From Streptomonospora litoralis (GTDB lineage: Bacteria; Actinomycetota; Actinomycetes; Streptosporangiales; Streptosporangiaceae), in the NCBI RefSeq assembly GCF_004323735.1, contig NZ_CP036455.1:5451101-5515100 (forward strand): a DNA stretch of 64,000 bases, given 5' to 3'. The notes under the pieces are model-generated. The model was not told where the DNA came from, made no database searches, and saw only the letters and a program-made list of their open reading frames with translations. A program made the translations under genes and the position numbers. This document shows positions 34,098-43,850 of the stretch, one piece after another (the stretch's first letter is position 1; each line of letters begins with the position of its first letter).

Positions 34098-35870
34098 TCA
34101 CCCTCTGGCCGCGCGTTCCAACGCGCCCCAGAAACCCTGCCGCAGGGCCTCGCGGACCTCGTCGCGGAGCAGGTAGTCGATCGGCAGCGCCGACCCCTGT
34201 AGAAGGCGTGCCTCCAGGTCGGAGGGCATGCGCGGGCGGCGCACCAGAACCGCCTCCATCCACAGCGCGGGGGCGTCGCGGGCGATCGACTCGGCGAAAT
34301 CGTTCCCCTCTCGGCGCGCGACATGCACCGCGTCGTCGACGGTGCCCGCCGGCACTGCACCGGCGGCACCGTGAGGTCCCACGCTGGGGGTGGGATCTGT
34401 GTAGGGACCGTGCTGTAGGCGGTGTTCGGGCTGGGGGCCAGTACCAACGGCGGAACCTGACCGGCCTCCGCCGTGACTCCCGAAGGGGGAGTCATCTTCC
34501 GTACTGGCCCCAAAAGTAGGGTTTGGCCCGGTATTACCTCCGAACCCCGGGTTCTCGCCGGTATTCGTCCCGTACCGGGGGTCCGGTCCGGGAGGTGGCG
34601 TGTTCCGGGATGGTGGGTTCTCGCGCTCGTACTGGTGCCCGCCCGGCGCCGGGTGTCCGCCCGCGGGGTGGCCCTGTGCCGGATGGCCACCGGTGTGGTG
34701 CCCGGGCGCGGGGTACCCGCCGCTGGGGTGGCCCTGCGCCGGATAACCGCCACTCGGGGGACCCTGCGCCGGATAACCGCCACTCGGGGGACCCTGCGCG
34801 GGGTGGCCGCCGGTGTGGTGGCCCGGCTGGGGCTGCGGAGCCGCCTGGGGGCCCTGCTGCTGGCCGTAGGGGTTCTGCACACCGCGCATGCCCGGGTGCG
34901 GCCCGGTGTTGCCCGTCATGCCGTAGCCGGGCTCGGCCGGCGGCTGGGCTCCGGACATCCCGGTGTGGGCACCGGTGCCGCTGACGGGCGGAGGAGTCTG
35001 CCCGCCGGAGGGGAAGCCGTTGGCGTCGATGGGGCCGGACGGCGATCCGCGCTGCGGGTCGCCGCCGCCCTGCGGGGCCAGTGCGTCGCCGCCCCGCTGC
35101 TGGGCGATGCTCTGCTGCATCGCGCGCAACTGGTCCATCGCGCTGCCGCTCATCGCCGACTGCCCGCCGGTGTTGGCGAAGACCGGCTCGTAGCCGCCCG
35201 AGGGGGCGGCCGCCGGTTCGACGCGGCCCGGCGCGGGGTTGGCGGCAACCGGCCTTCGCGGCATCTCCGGCGCGCTGTGCGAGCGGCCGTTGCTCAACGG
35301 CGTGGTGGTCTCGACCGCGTCTTCGTCGCCCACCCCCGACAGCAGGGTGACATGCGGGCGCAGGTGGCCCGCCCCGATCTCGATCAGGTCGTCGCACTCG
35401 CGGCGCAGGGCCCGCGAGATGGTCCAGTTCCCCTCGACCGAGATGTGCACGACGGTCACGCGGACACCGAGGTCCTGGACGTCGGACACGACCTGAGCCA
35501 TGTCCTCGTCGCCGCTGACGAGCACCGCCTCGCAGAGCACGCCAGTGCGCGCCAGGGTGGTCAGGTCCCGCTGGACATAACTCTCGACACCCTCCCGTCT
35601 GCCGGGACGAATGCGCGCGGCTCTGAACTTGATGCCGGGAATGTCCGCGATTCCGTCCTGCTCCTGGGTGCGGCGGCCGTCGGAGGTCGCCTCGTACCAG
35701 TAGCAGCGCAACAGCGGGAGTCGTGTGCGGTCACGCGCCACTTCGTTGAGGAGTTGCACGAGACCGGCGTAGTCCCATGACACGGAATCGCGGTTGCGGG
35801 TTCCGTGCACTGCCATCGCACCGTCGGCGAGGAGGTAGCCGGCGTCTACGAATAGCGCGCAGCGATCCAC
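34098..35870 (-). CDS. NYN-domain protein with Gly/Pro/His repeat tail
   Basis: The 590-residue protein has an N-terminal NYN/PIN-like nuclease domain (about 1-160): CALFVDAGYLLADG, then AVLVSGDEDMAQVVSDVQDLGVRVTVV with the acidic residues expected to bind metal. A long low-complexity region follows, including near-perfect tandem units of the type GHHTGGHPAQGPPSGGYPA (residues about 345-420), then N/G/P-rich stretches, and a conserved helical C terminus (PSDLEARLLQGSALPIDYLLRDEVREALRQGFWGAL). The NYN family contains RNA nucleases. GTG 35870 follows GGGGCGG. It is followed by the TPR-like gene. Confidence 0.85.
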   Translation of the reverse strand: MDRCALFVDAGYLLADGAMAVHGTRNRDSVSWDYAGLVQLLNEVARDRTRLPLLRCYWYEATSDGRRTQEQDGIADIPGIKFRAARIRPGRREGVESYVQRDLTTLARTGVLCEAVLVSGDEDMAQVVSDVQDLGVRVTVVHISVEGNWTISRALRRECDDLIEIGAGHLRPHVTLLSGVGDEDAVETTTPLSNGRSHSAPEMPRRPVAANPAPGRVEPAAAPSGGYEPVFANTGGQSAMSGSAMDQLRAMQQSIAQQRGGDALAPQGGGDPQRGSPSGPIDANGFPSGGQTPPPVSGTGAHTGMSGAQPPAEPGYGMTGNTGPHPGMRGVQNPYGQQQGPQAAPQPQPGHHTGGHPAQGPPSGGYPAQGPPSGGYPAQGHPSGGYPAPGHHTGGHPAQGHPAGGHPAPGGHQYERENPPSRNTPPPGPDPRYGTNTGENPGFGGNTGPNPTFGASTEDDSPFGSHGGGRSGSAVGTGPQPEHRLQHGPYTDPTPSVGPHGAAGAVPAGTVDDAVHVARREGNDFAESIARDAPALWMEAVLVRRPRMPSDLEARLLQGSALPIDYLLRDEVREALRQGFWGALERAARG

Positions 35871-37720
35871 GCGACACCGCCCCTTCCCGTTGGTTCGTAG
35901 CCCGGGGCGAGAATCACGCACCGGGTCCTGCCGGTGTTCGGCACTGGGCCTGTAGACAGGACGCGCCACAGCCTAACCAAGTCTGCCGGGGTTTGTATGC
36001 CGCCTCGCCACCCGCGGTCGCTCGGCGAATACGAATCGCGCCAGGCCACAAGCGCTGCGCCGAACCGCCGGGCGGGCCCCGGCAGGGCCGCGGAGGGACG
36101 CGCAGACGCGGCGTGTGCGCGGCGGCCGCGGGCTCGGACCGGGCCGCCCGCGGACGAACGGATACGGCGGCGCCGGCGGCCGCGGGAGGGCGGCGCGGAA
36201 CCCGGCCGCGAGCGGACTTCCGCGGCCGCGGCGCCGCCGCCGGGCGCATCAGTCGCTAGCTCGGGCGTCGGTTGCGGGGACGCGCCGGCGCCCCCGGCCT
36301 CGCTCGGGAGGGGCACCGACACCCCGCCGGCGCCGACCTGAACGTCTGCGCCCGGTCCCCGCACCGAGACGCCGCCGTGGCCGACCTGGACACCACCGTC
36401 CGCGTCCCGCACCGACACCCCGCCGGCGCCGACCCGGACGTCTGTGCTCGGTCCCCGCACCGACACGCCTTGCGGACCGACGCTGATCTCCACCTCGGGT
36501 TCGGGCCGCGGTTCAGGCGGCGGTTCAGTGGGCGGCTCCGGAGGGCGGGGCGACGGCGGTGGCTCAGACGGCGAGGCCGACTGCCGCTCGGGCGGCGGGG
36601 GTGCCTCGGGTGCGGGCTCGTCTGAGCGCGGCTCCGGCTCCGGGGCCGGTGCTGATGCCGCCCGTTCGACGGCAGGCGGAGCGGCGGGAGCGGGCGGTTC
36701 CGGCTCGGAGGGCGGCTGTTCGGGGGCGGCGGGAGGAGGGGGCTGGGCGGGCTGGGCGGCAGCCGCCGGAGGCGCCTCCGGCCGCGGCGGTGCCGGTGTC
36801 TCGTTGCTCACCAGCGCGAACGCGACGGCCGCCGCGACCGCCGCAGCCGCGGTGCCGCCCGCCGCGGCCTGCTGGCCGCGCTTGGGCAGCCGCTGCCACC
36901 AGCCGCCGATGCCGAACGGCACGGCCCCGGCCGCTGCGAGGTAGGCCGCCGCGGCCGGACCCGCGACCAGCGGGAGCACGATCCCGCGCAGCCCGGCGTT
37001 GACGTCCGTCAGCTCGGCGCAGACCTCGCGGCAGTCGCCGCACTGGTCGAGGTGGCGGTCGACGGCCGCGGTGTCGCGCTTGGCCAGACCGCCGCGGATG
37101 TAGGCGCCGAGCCTGCTCACAGCCGGACGGCAGGACTCCGCCGCGCCGTCGGCCAGGTGCATCTGCAGATACGCCTGGCGAAGTCCCTCGCGAGCCCGGT
37201 AGGCCAGCGCCGCCACGCTGTTGGGATTCATCCCCAGGCCGGGCGCCGCCTCGGCGGGCTTGGCCCCTTCGATCTCGGTGTACCAGAGCACCGCCTGCCA
37301 GCGCTCGGGCAGAGAGAGGTAGGCGCGCGCGATGAGCGAGCGCTCCAGGCCGGCCAAGGCCGGGTCGACGAAGGGTTCGCCGGAGTCGAAACTCTCCATG
37401 TCGTCGGTGACGACCTGACGCTTCTCGCCGCGGTACCGGTCGTAGACGACGTGGCGCAGCGCGGTCAGCAGATAGGGACGGAAACCGTCCACGGGACCGC
37501 CGCCGCGGCCTAGCACCCCGAGCACGCGCGCGAACGTCTCGGCGACGGCGTCGTCCACCTCGCTCTCGCTGCGGACCAGCTGGCGGGCCAGCCCGCGGGC
37601 CGAGCCGGCGTGGCGGGTGTAGAGCTCGGCGAATGCTCCGCTGTCGCCTTCGCGGACCCGCGCGAGCAGCTCGTTGTCACCGACGAGTCGCTCTTCGTAG
37701 TCGACATGGGGTTCGGTCAT
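35846..37720 (-). CDS. ECF sigma factor fused to zinc-binding anti-sigma and membrane segments
   Basis: In order: sigma region 2 (about 20-90), region 4 (about 130-185), a zf-HC2-type anti-sigma motif H213-LDQC217-GDC220, two hydrophobic segments (235-260, 273-294), a Pro/Glu-rich linker, and a repeat domain (about 415-480) with four VSVRG/VRVGAGG-type units that probably folds as beta structure outside the cell. A sigma factor with its own ZAS domain and membrane anchor is known in the ECF52/53-like groups. Beyond about 36250 the frame looks non-coding (rare CTA codon, Arg-rich) and finally overlaps the NYN gene start. The true C terminus may therefore lie near 36250, with a frameshift or assembly error. 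Confidence 0.75.
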   Translation of the reverse strand: MTEPHVDYEERLVGDNELLARVREGDSGAFAELYTRHAGSARGLARQLVRSESEVDDAVAETFARVLGVLGRGGGPVDGFRPYLLTALRHVVYDRYRGEKRQVVTDDMESFDSGEPFVDPALAGLERSLIARAYLSLPERWQAVLWYTEIEGAKPAEAAPGLGMNPNSVAALAYRAREGLRQAYLQMHLADGAAESCRPAVSRLGAYIRGGLAKRDTAAVDRHLDQCGDCREVCAELTDVNAGLRGIVLPLVAGPAAAAYLAAAGAVPFGIGGWWQRLPKRGQQAAAGGTAAAAVAAAVAFALVSNETPAPPRPEAPPAAAAQPAQPPPPAAPEQPPSEPEPPAPAAPPAVERAASAPAPEPEPRSDEPAPEAPPPPERQSASPSEPPPSPRPPEPPTEPPPEPRPEPEVEISVGPQGVSVRGPSTDVRVGAGGVSVRDADGGVQVGHGGVSVRGPGADVQVGAGGVSVPLPSEAGGAGASPQPTPELATDAPGGGAAAAEVRSRPGSAPPSRGRRRRRIRSSAGGPVRARGRRAHAASARPSAALPGPARRFGAALVAWRDSYSPSDRGWRGGIQTPADLVRLWRVLSTGPVPNTGRTRCVILAPGYEPTGRGGVAWIAARYS

Positions 37721-37964
37721 GCGCCGCCTTTCCGATGGGGCGAGTACGCCTGCGTGCCGGGGCCTACTGCGTGACGGGGGCCGCGGCCGGTTCGGTGTCC
37801 CCGCAGCCGGTGCCGCTCGGCGGCCGGATCGTGCCGCAGCAGGGGCGGGACACCGCCCGCAGAAAAATGTTCCCGTACTCGCGTCATGACCGCCACCGGA
37901 GTCCGTGAATAAGGGTGGAGGCGCCGCGGCGCCGGACACCGCCGACGACGGGAGCCGAGTGGAC

Positions 37965-38729
37965 ATGTGGGGACGCGACACCGGCGGCTCCGAGCTCGCA
38001 GACAGCGTTGCTGCGCAACGCCGGCTGCGGGAGACGTGGGGCCGACGCAGCCGCGGGCGGCGCGGCGGGCTGCAGGAGGACTGGTGGAGTCCGGCGGTCG
38101 ACGCCGTGTGCACCGCTGCCGTGCGCGGAAGCGGCCTGGCCGAGGCGTGTGGGCGGCTCGGCCAGGCGCGGGCCCGCGCCGGCATGCCCGTCGGCGAGGC
38201 GCTGGACGACCTCGCGGCGCTGTGCGACGCGCTGGGCCGCCCGCAGCCTCCGATCGAACTGGTGACGGCTTTGGCCGAAGGGTGGGTTGACGGCGGCCGC
38301 TGCCGCGAGGACTGCCGCGACCCGCTGACCGGCCTGACCACGGCGGCCTACCTGCGCACCCGGCTCACCGAGCTGTACCGCGGCGGCGGTCCGGGCGGCC
38401 CGCACGGTGGCGCGCTCGGCCATCGGTTCGTCGTCGTCGCGCTGCCCGCGGGCCTGGACCCGTGGCGGCGCACCGCCCGGCTCATCGTCCTCGGCCACGA
38501 GCTGGGCCGGTTCTTCTCCCGCGGCGAGACACTGGCGCTGCTGAGCCGCAGCCGACTGGCAGTGCTGGCGCCCGCCGCCACGAATCTGCAGGAGCGGCTG
38601 CGGCGGCTGGAGGACGACGTGTGCGCCGAACACGGCGCCTGCGTGCGGAGCCGGGCGCTGCCGTCGAGCTGCGCCGAGGCGCTGGCCCTTATCGACGACC
38701 CGGGGAGGGCGCCGATGTCCGGCGAGTAG
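37965..38729 (+). CDS. Degenerate GGDEF-like protein divergent from the fused sigma factor
   Basis: The 254-residue protein contains DPLTGLTTAAYLRTRLTELYR, which is how GGDEF domains begin, then strands (HRFVVVALPAG, RSRLAVLAPAA) arranged as in a cyclase fold. The GGDEF signature itself is absent, so diguanylate cyclase activity is not expected. The N-terminal ~100 residues are helical. ATG 37965 follows GGGAG; an in-frame GTG at 37905 behind GGAG is an alternative. It is divergent from the membrane-linked sigma factor, suggesting a shared regulatory role. Confidence 0.65.
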   Translation: MWGRDTGGSELADSVAAQRRLRETWGRRSRGRRGGLQEDWWSPAVDAVCTAAVRGSGLAEACGRLGQARARAGMPVGEALDDLAALCDALGRPQPPIELVTALAEGWVDGGRCREDCRDPLTGLTTAAYLRTRLTELYRGGGPGGPHGGALGHRFVVVALPAGLDPWRRTARLIVLGHELGRFFSRGETLALLSRSRLAVLAPAATNLQERLRRLEDDVCAEHGACVRSRALPSSCAEALALIDDPGRAPMSGE

Positions 38730-39059
38730 AGGCTTTGCGACGCCGCCCGCACCGTGGCGCCCAGCAGAGGGGGCTGGGCCCGGTGCAGGCGGCTCGCCGG
38801 TCGGCGGAGCCCGTTGAGGGGCGGGCGCGCTCGACCGGCCGCCGGAGCCCTGCTCCGGCGCAACCACCGGCCAGGCGCGGCCTTCTGGCCCCGAGTGGGC
38901 GGCCGCAGGCACCGGCCGGTGGCACGGGCGCTACGGCGCCCCGGGAGGCGCGTCCGCATGGGGAGGCGGGCGCGCCTCCGCCTTCTCATGAGGCGCCGCG
39001 ACTGCTCCGGAACGCGCATCAGGCGGGGGATGCAGCGGGGGAGGCATCCGGACGGCTCG

Positions 39060-40185
39060 GGTCCGCTGAGCGGCCTTGTTGGTCTACCGGGTAACGGGCG
39101 ACCGCACGAGGAACGGCGGCGGCGACGGCGGCGGATGGCCGGGCCCGCGCCCACCGGACCGGGTGCCCGCCGGTGGCGGCGGCCGACGAGGGGCGGCGAG
39201 GACAGCGAAGGGCTGGGCCCGTGCCCAACAGGCCGGGTGCCCGCCGGTGACGGCAGTCGGCGAGGCGGCGAGGGCACCGCGGGGATGGCGCCTGCGCCCA
39301 ACGGGCCGGGTGCTCGCCGGTGACGGCGGCCGGCGGGGCAGCGGCGCCGGCGGGGCCGGGCCTGCGGTGGTCGGGGCGGCGGTCACCGGCCCCGGCCGCG
39401 GGTAGTCAAGCCCCGAGGGCCGCCCGATTGTCGACGCCGGGCGGTCGGCGGCGGTCATGGAGCCGGGTCGCGGCCACGAGATGCACGCATGTGCGACGGT
39501 ATCCGCCTCGGCGTCGCCACCGCGCCGTGCGAGCACCCGCAACCGCGCCCCGCCGTGCGGCCTCTGCCGGTTCGGGCCGGGTCGGACCACGGCGACACCC
39601 AGCCGGCGAACCGGCGCCGGTATGTCCGGTATGCCGGTTCATCCGGCGATGATCGTGAACTTATGGCCGCGGAATGCGCTTTCCGGCGACCATAAGTTCA
39701 CGATAGACAGACTCGGCGGGACCGGTGCCGCCCAACGCAGGGTTTTAACCAGACAGCGGCCCCGGAGTTTGGCAAAAACCACGTGTTCGATGCACCGACC
39801 GGCCTGCGGCGGCCGAAGGCCGCCCTCCGCCGCCCCCGTCGCGCGCGCCACCCGCGGGCACCCGAACCGACAACCACAGGCCCGACCCACCGCCGACCTC
39901 GCCGCCGCTTTTCCCGAAGACCACCCGCACCCCGGCAGACCAACAAGGCCGCCCAGCCAACCCGAGCCGCCGCCACCGGCGAGCACCTGACCCGATCACC
40001 GCAGGCCCCGCCCACCGCCGACCTCGCCGCCGCTTTTCCCGAAGACCACCCCCACCACGGCAGCCCAACAAGGCCGCCCAGCAAACCCGAGCCGCCGCCC
40101 CCGCCGCAACCGCCACCGGCGAGCACCCGAACCGATGGGCACGGGGCACGGGCCCATCCATCCGCCCTCGTCGCCACCCCCGCCC
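39060..40185. repeat. Complex intergenic repeat locus 2
   Basis: This is the counterpart of locus 1, in the opposite chromosomal orientation. The left arm (39060-39330) has units with GGCCTTGTTGGTCTACCGG and CGGGTGCCCGCCGGTG repeated at about 75-80 bp. The block 39369-39523 matches 29321-29480 of locus 1 in inverted form. A 15-bp perfect hairpin stem lies at 39652-39704. The right arm (about 39830-40185) has units in inverted orientation with CAACAAGGCCGCCCAGC (near 39940 and 40066). No convincing gene exists between 38730 and 40269. Compared with locus 1 the core lacks about 300-400 bp. Confidence 0.8.
39652..39704. repeat. Long hairpin inside repeat locus 2
   Basis: ATCGTGAACTTATGG (39652-39666) pairs exactly with CCATAAGTTCACGAT (39690-39704), with a 23-base centre that contains a further short GGAA/TTCC pairing. 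The stem is AT-richer than its surroundings. It has no counterpart in locus 1, so it may be a small insertion or the core of a structured RNA/DNA element. Confidence 0.65.
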
Positions 40186-40269
40186 CCGCCGCGAGACGGC
40201 CGCCCGCCGTGGACGCGGTGGCCCGCAGGCTGGTGTTTCCGCAGGCTGGTGGTTCCGCTTCGCCTGCGC

Positions 40270-40899
40270 TCACAGCATGCCGACCAGCTCCAGCAGGTCG
40301 TCCGCCAGCGCGGCGGCTCCCGCACCGCCGGTGCGGGGGGCTGCCTCCGAGCGGTCGAGCACGGGCCAGCCGCGCATCCGTGCCAGGCGCGCGCACGCCG
40401 CCGGTCCGGCGCCGGTGTTCAGGTAGCCGCAGGGGGCGTCCGGCCAGTCCGCGGCCATGGGCAACTGCTCGGTGTAGAACTCCGGGGGGCTCTCACGTGC
40501 GGGCGGTGCCGCGTCGCGCTCCGCCGCTTCGTCGCCGAGTTGAGCGGCGCGCAGGTCCTCGCGGGTGCGTGAACCCGGCTGGGGCAGCAGCGAGTCCACC
40601 AGCAGGTACCCGGCCACCGGCCGGTGCGCCGCCCGCCGGGCGGCGCCGATCTGGGGCAGTAGCGGCCCGGCCGCGCCCCAAGCGGCCAGCACGACGGGAT
40701 CGGGCGGGTCGTGGCGGCGTATCTCCAGCGCGGCGCGGGCGATGTAGCGCGCCGCGTACGGCGGGCCGTCGTCGTCGGTGATCTCGGCCAGGTCCGTTTG
40801 CGTGCCGCGGCTGCGCAGTTCGTCGCGCAGACCGGCGTATTCCCCCGGCTCTTGCAGAGGGCTGTGCAGCAGGACCAGGCCGGGCTGCCGCGGGATCAG
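40270..40899 (-). CDS. Alpha/beta-hydrolase-like protein lacking the nucleophile motif
   Basis: About 209 residues resemble an alpha/beta-hydrolase core: a first strand GLVLLHSPLQEPGEYAGLRDELRSRG, then VVLAAWGAAGPLLPQIGAARRA in the place of the nucleophile elbow (G-x-S-x-G is replaced by A-W-G-A-A-G), and GYLLVDSLLPQPGS. A C-terminal stretch CGYLNTGAGPAACARLARMRGWPVL matches the last strand. The start is uncertain: no ATG, GTG or TTG is well placed, and a CTG overlapping the CutA stop (CTGA) is most consistent with translational coupling. Enzyme activity is doubtful. A binding or regulatory role is possible. Confidence 0.6.
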   Translation of the reverse strand: MIPRQPGLVLLHSPLQEPGEYAGLRDELRSRGTQTDLAEITDDDGPPYAARYIARAALEIRRHDPPDPVVLAAWGAAGPLLPQIGAARRAAHRPVAGYLLVDSLLPQPGSRTREDLRAAQLGDEAAERDAAPPARESPPEFYTEQLPMAADWPDAPCGYLNTGAGPAACARLARMRGWPVLDRSEAAPRTGGAGAAALADDLLELVGML

Positions 40900-41237
40900 G
40901 GCCGGGTCTCCTCGACGAGCCAGTCGAGGTAGGCGGGGTTTCCGCCGTCGACGGGCACGGCGATGATCTCGGGCACGTCGTAGGAGTGCACGGACCGCAG
41001 GTGCTCGACCAGGTCGCCGAGGCGGTCGCGGGCGGTCTTCATCACCACCCGCCACTCCTGGTCGGCACAGATCTCGCCCTCCCAGCGGTAGTAGCTGGTG
41101 ACGGCCGCCTCGACCTGGGCGCAGGCGACCAGGCGCCGGTCGACGACCGAGCGCGCGAGGTCGTCGGCGGACTCGCGGGTGTCGCTGGTGGTCTCGACGC
41201 GCACGTGCGCGCCCGCGTCGTCGCGCTCATCGGCCAT
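40896..41237 (-). CDS. cutA: CutA-like divalent-ion tolerance protein
   Basis: The 113-residue protein has the CutA1 pattern: VETTSDTRESADDLARSVVDRRLVACAQVEAAVTSYYRWEGEI, EWRVVMKTARDRLGDLVEHLRSVHSYDVPEIIAVPV, and the ending YLDWLVEETRP. CutA forms a very stable trimer with a ferredoxin-like fold; its link to copper tolerance is historical and the physiological role is unclear. ATG 41237 follows GGAG. Its stop overlaps the next gene's probable start. Confidence 0.92.
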   Translation of the reverse strand: MADERDDAGAHVRVETTSDTRESADDLARSVVDRRLVACAQVEAAVTSYYRWEGEICADQEWRVVMKTARDRLGDLVEHLRSVHSYDVPEIIAVPVDGGNPAYLDWLVEETRP

Positions 41238-41343
41238 CTCGGCCCAACTCCGATCTGCTGCTCGGCACACCGCCTCCGCCGCGTCGGTTCCGCACGGCCC
41301 GCACGCTCCGAGCGGTGGCCGGAGCGCTCTAGGCTCGGTGATC

Positions 41344-41877
41344 ATGAGCGACCGCGACGAACTCCTTCGACACATCAACGATAAGGCCGTCGTCCGCGGC
41401 CGGGTGACCCTCTCCTCGGGCCGGGAGGCCGACTACTACGTGGACCTGCGGCGGGTGACCCTGGACGGCGCCGCCGCGCCGCTGGTGGGCCGGGCGGTGC
41501 TGGAGGCCACCGCGGATCTGGACTACGAGGCGGTGGGCGGGCTGACCCTGGGCGCGGACCCGGTGGCGGCGGCCGTGCTGCACTCCGCGGCCGCACAGGG
41601 CCGTCGGATGGACGCGTTCGTGGTGCGCAAGGAGGGCAAGGCGCACGGTCTGCAGCGGCGGATCGAGGGGCCGGACGTGGCCGGGCGCCGGGTGCTGGCG
41701 GTGGAGGACACCTCGACGACGGGTGGTTCGGTGATGACCGCGGTGGCGGCGCTGCGCGAGGCCGGCGCGGAGGTGGCGGGGGTCGCCGTCATCCTGGACC
41801 GCGGAGCCGGGGAGCAGGTGGCCGCGGAAGGCCTGGACTACCGCGCGGTGTTCCAGCCGGAGGAACTGCGGATCTGA
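41344..41877 (+). CDS. pyrE: Orotate phosphoribosyltransferase
   Basis: The 177-residue enzyme makes orotidine 5'-monophosphate from orotate and PRPP in pyrimidine synthesis. The PRPP-binding motif VLAVEDTSTTGGSVMTAV and the substrate loop region VRKEGKAHGLQRRIEG are intact. Length and motifs fit actinobacterial PyrE. ATG 41344 was chosen; an in-frame GTG lies just before it. The other pyr genes are not in this window. Confidence 0.93.
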   Translation: MSDRDELLRHINDKAVVRGRVTLSSGREADYYVDLRRVTLDGAAAPLVGRAVLEATADLDYEAVGGLTLGADPVAAAVLHSAAAQGRRMDAFVVRKEGKAHGLQRRIEGPDVAGRRVLAVEDTSTTGGSVMTAVAALREAGAEVAGVAVILDRGAGEQVAAEGLDYRAVFQPEELRI

Positions 41878-41936
41878 CCGCGCGACGGGAACGGAGTACG
41901 GGCGGCCAGGGGCCGCGGGGCCCCGCGGCAGGGGGG

Positions 41937-42362
41937 TCAGGGCTCGACGGTGAAGCTGTATCCGGGGTTCTCACCGGAGACGTCCTGGCGGTCTCCGTGG
42001 ACGTAGACCTCGACCTCTCCCGGGCTGCCGATCGTGACGTTGAGCGTCTGGGACTCGTCGAAGCTGACGTACTCGTCGGTCCTGAGGGTGGTGTCCGCCA
42101 GCACGTCTCCGCCGGGCACCCGGACGACCACGTCGCTCGCGTCCCCGATCACCCGGATGTAGAGGGTGCCCGTCCGCACGTCGTCGGCCTGCTGGTCCGC
42201 GGAGGTACCGGCGTTCTCGGGTACGGCGGCCGCCCCGTCGGAGGGCAGCGACCTGTAGAGGAAGTAGCCGCCGAGGACCACCAGGGTGATGAAGAGCACG
42301 ATCACTCCGCCGATGGCCAGCATCTGGCCGATGCCCCGCGGATCGTTGCGATGTCGTCCCAC
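41937..42362 (-). CDS. Single-pass membrane protein with extracytoplasmic domain
   Basis: The 141-residue protein has a short basic N terminus, one membrane helix (LAIGGVIVLFITLVVLGGYFLY), and a ~95-residue outer domain rich in beta strands ending PGYSFTVEP. The start is probably the GTG at 42362. TACATT lies 7-12 bases upstream with no ribosome-binding site, which fits a leaderless transcript. No family is recognised; the outer domain resembles small DUF4115/RodZ-type beta domains in pattern (GDASDVVVRVPGGDVLADTTLRTDEYVSF). Confidence 0.65.
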   Translation of the reverse strand: MGRHRNDPRGIGQMLAIGGVIVLFITLVVLGGYFLYRSLPSDGAAAVPENAGTSADQQADDVRTGTLYIRVIGDASDVVVRVPGGDVLADTTLRTDEYVSFDESQTLNVTIGSPGEVEVYVHGDRQDVSGENPGYSFTVEP

Positions 42363-42682
42363 GATGCGAATGTAGCGTGTATCACGGGCGACATTCGACG
42401 GTAGGAGCCCACATACCTGACCGAACCCGGCCCTTCCGGCCGTTTCGGCCTGGTAAAAGCACAAGGAGTGACGTCGGGCGACAGACCGCGCCCGCCCGGG
42501 CGCATCCGGCCCGCGGTGCGGGGGCACCGCTCCCCCGATTTGGTCTAGACCTTTCGTTCCGCCGCGGACTTCGCGATACTTGCTCGGGCACCCCAATGGG
42601 TATTTCCGCATAAGAGAAGCGGTTCCGCGGAGACCGGCGGGACCGCCGCAAGACACTCCAGGCCAACCAGGGAGTCATCACC
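42363..42682. other. Intergenic region upstream of the aldolase gene
   Basis: No gene is seen. It holds the divergent promoters of the membrane protein and the aldolase; no operator is recognised. Confidence 0.5.
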
Positions 42683-43705
<1,023 letters not shown>

Positions 43706-43724
43706 TCCCGCACGCCATGCCGGT

Positions 43725-43747
43725 CCCCGGTTCCCCACGAACCGGGG
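43725..43747 (+). terminator. Hairpin after the aldolase gene
   Basis: CCCCGGTTC and GAACCGGGG form a 9-bp stem with a 5-base loop, 20 bp after the aldolase stop. There is no T tract. Confidence 0.55.
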
Positions 43748-43850
43748 GCCTGCGCGTGCCCGGTCGCCGAACATCCTTGGGCGGACGCGGCGGCCGGGCA
43801 CGCCCCGGCACCCCCCGGTGGCGCGGGCGCGCCGCTGGCAGGATGGGGGC

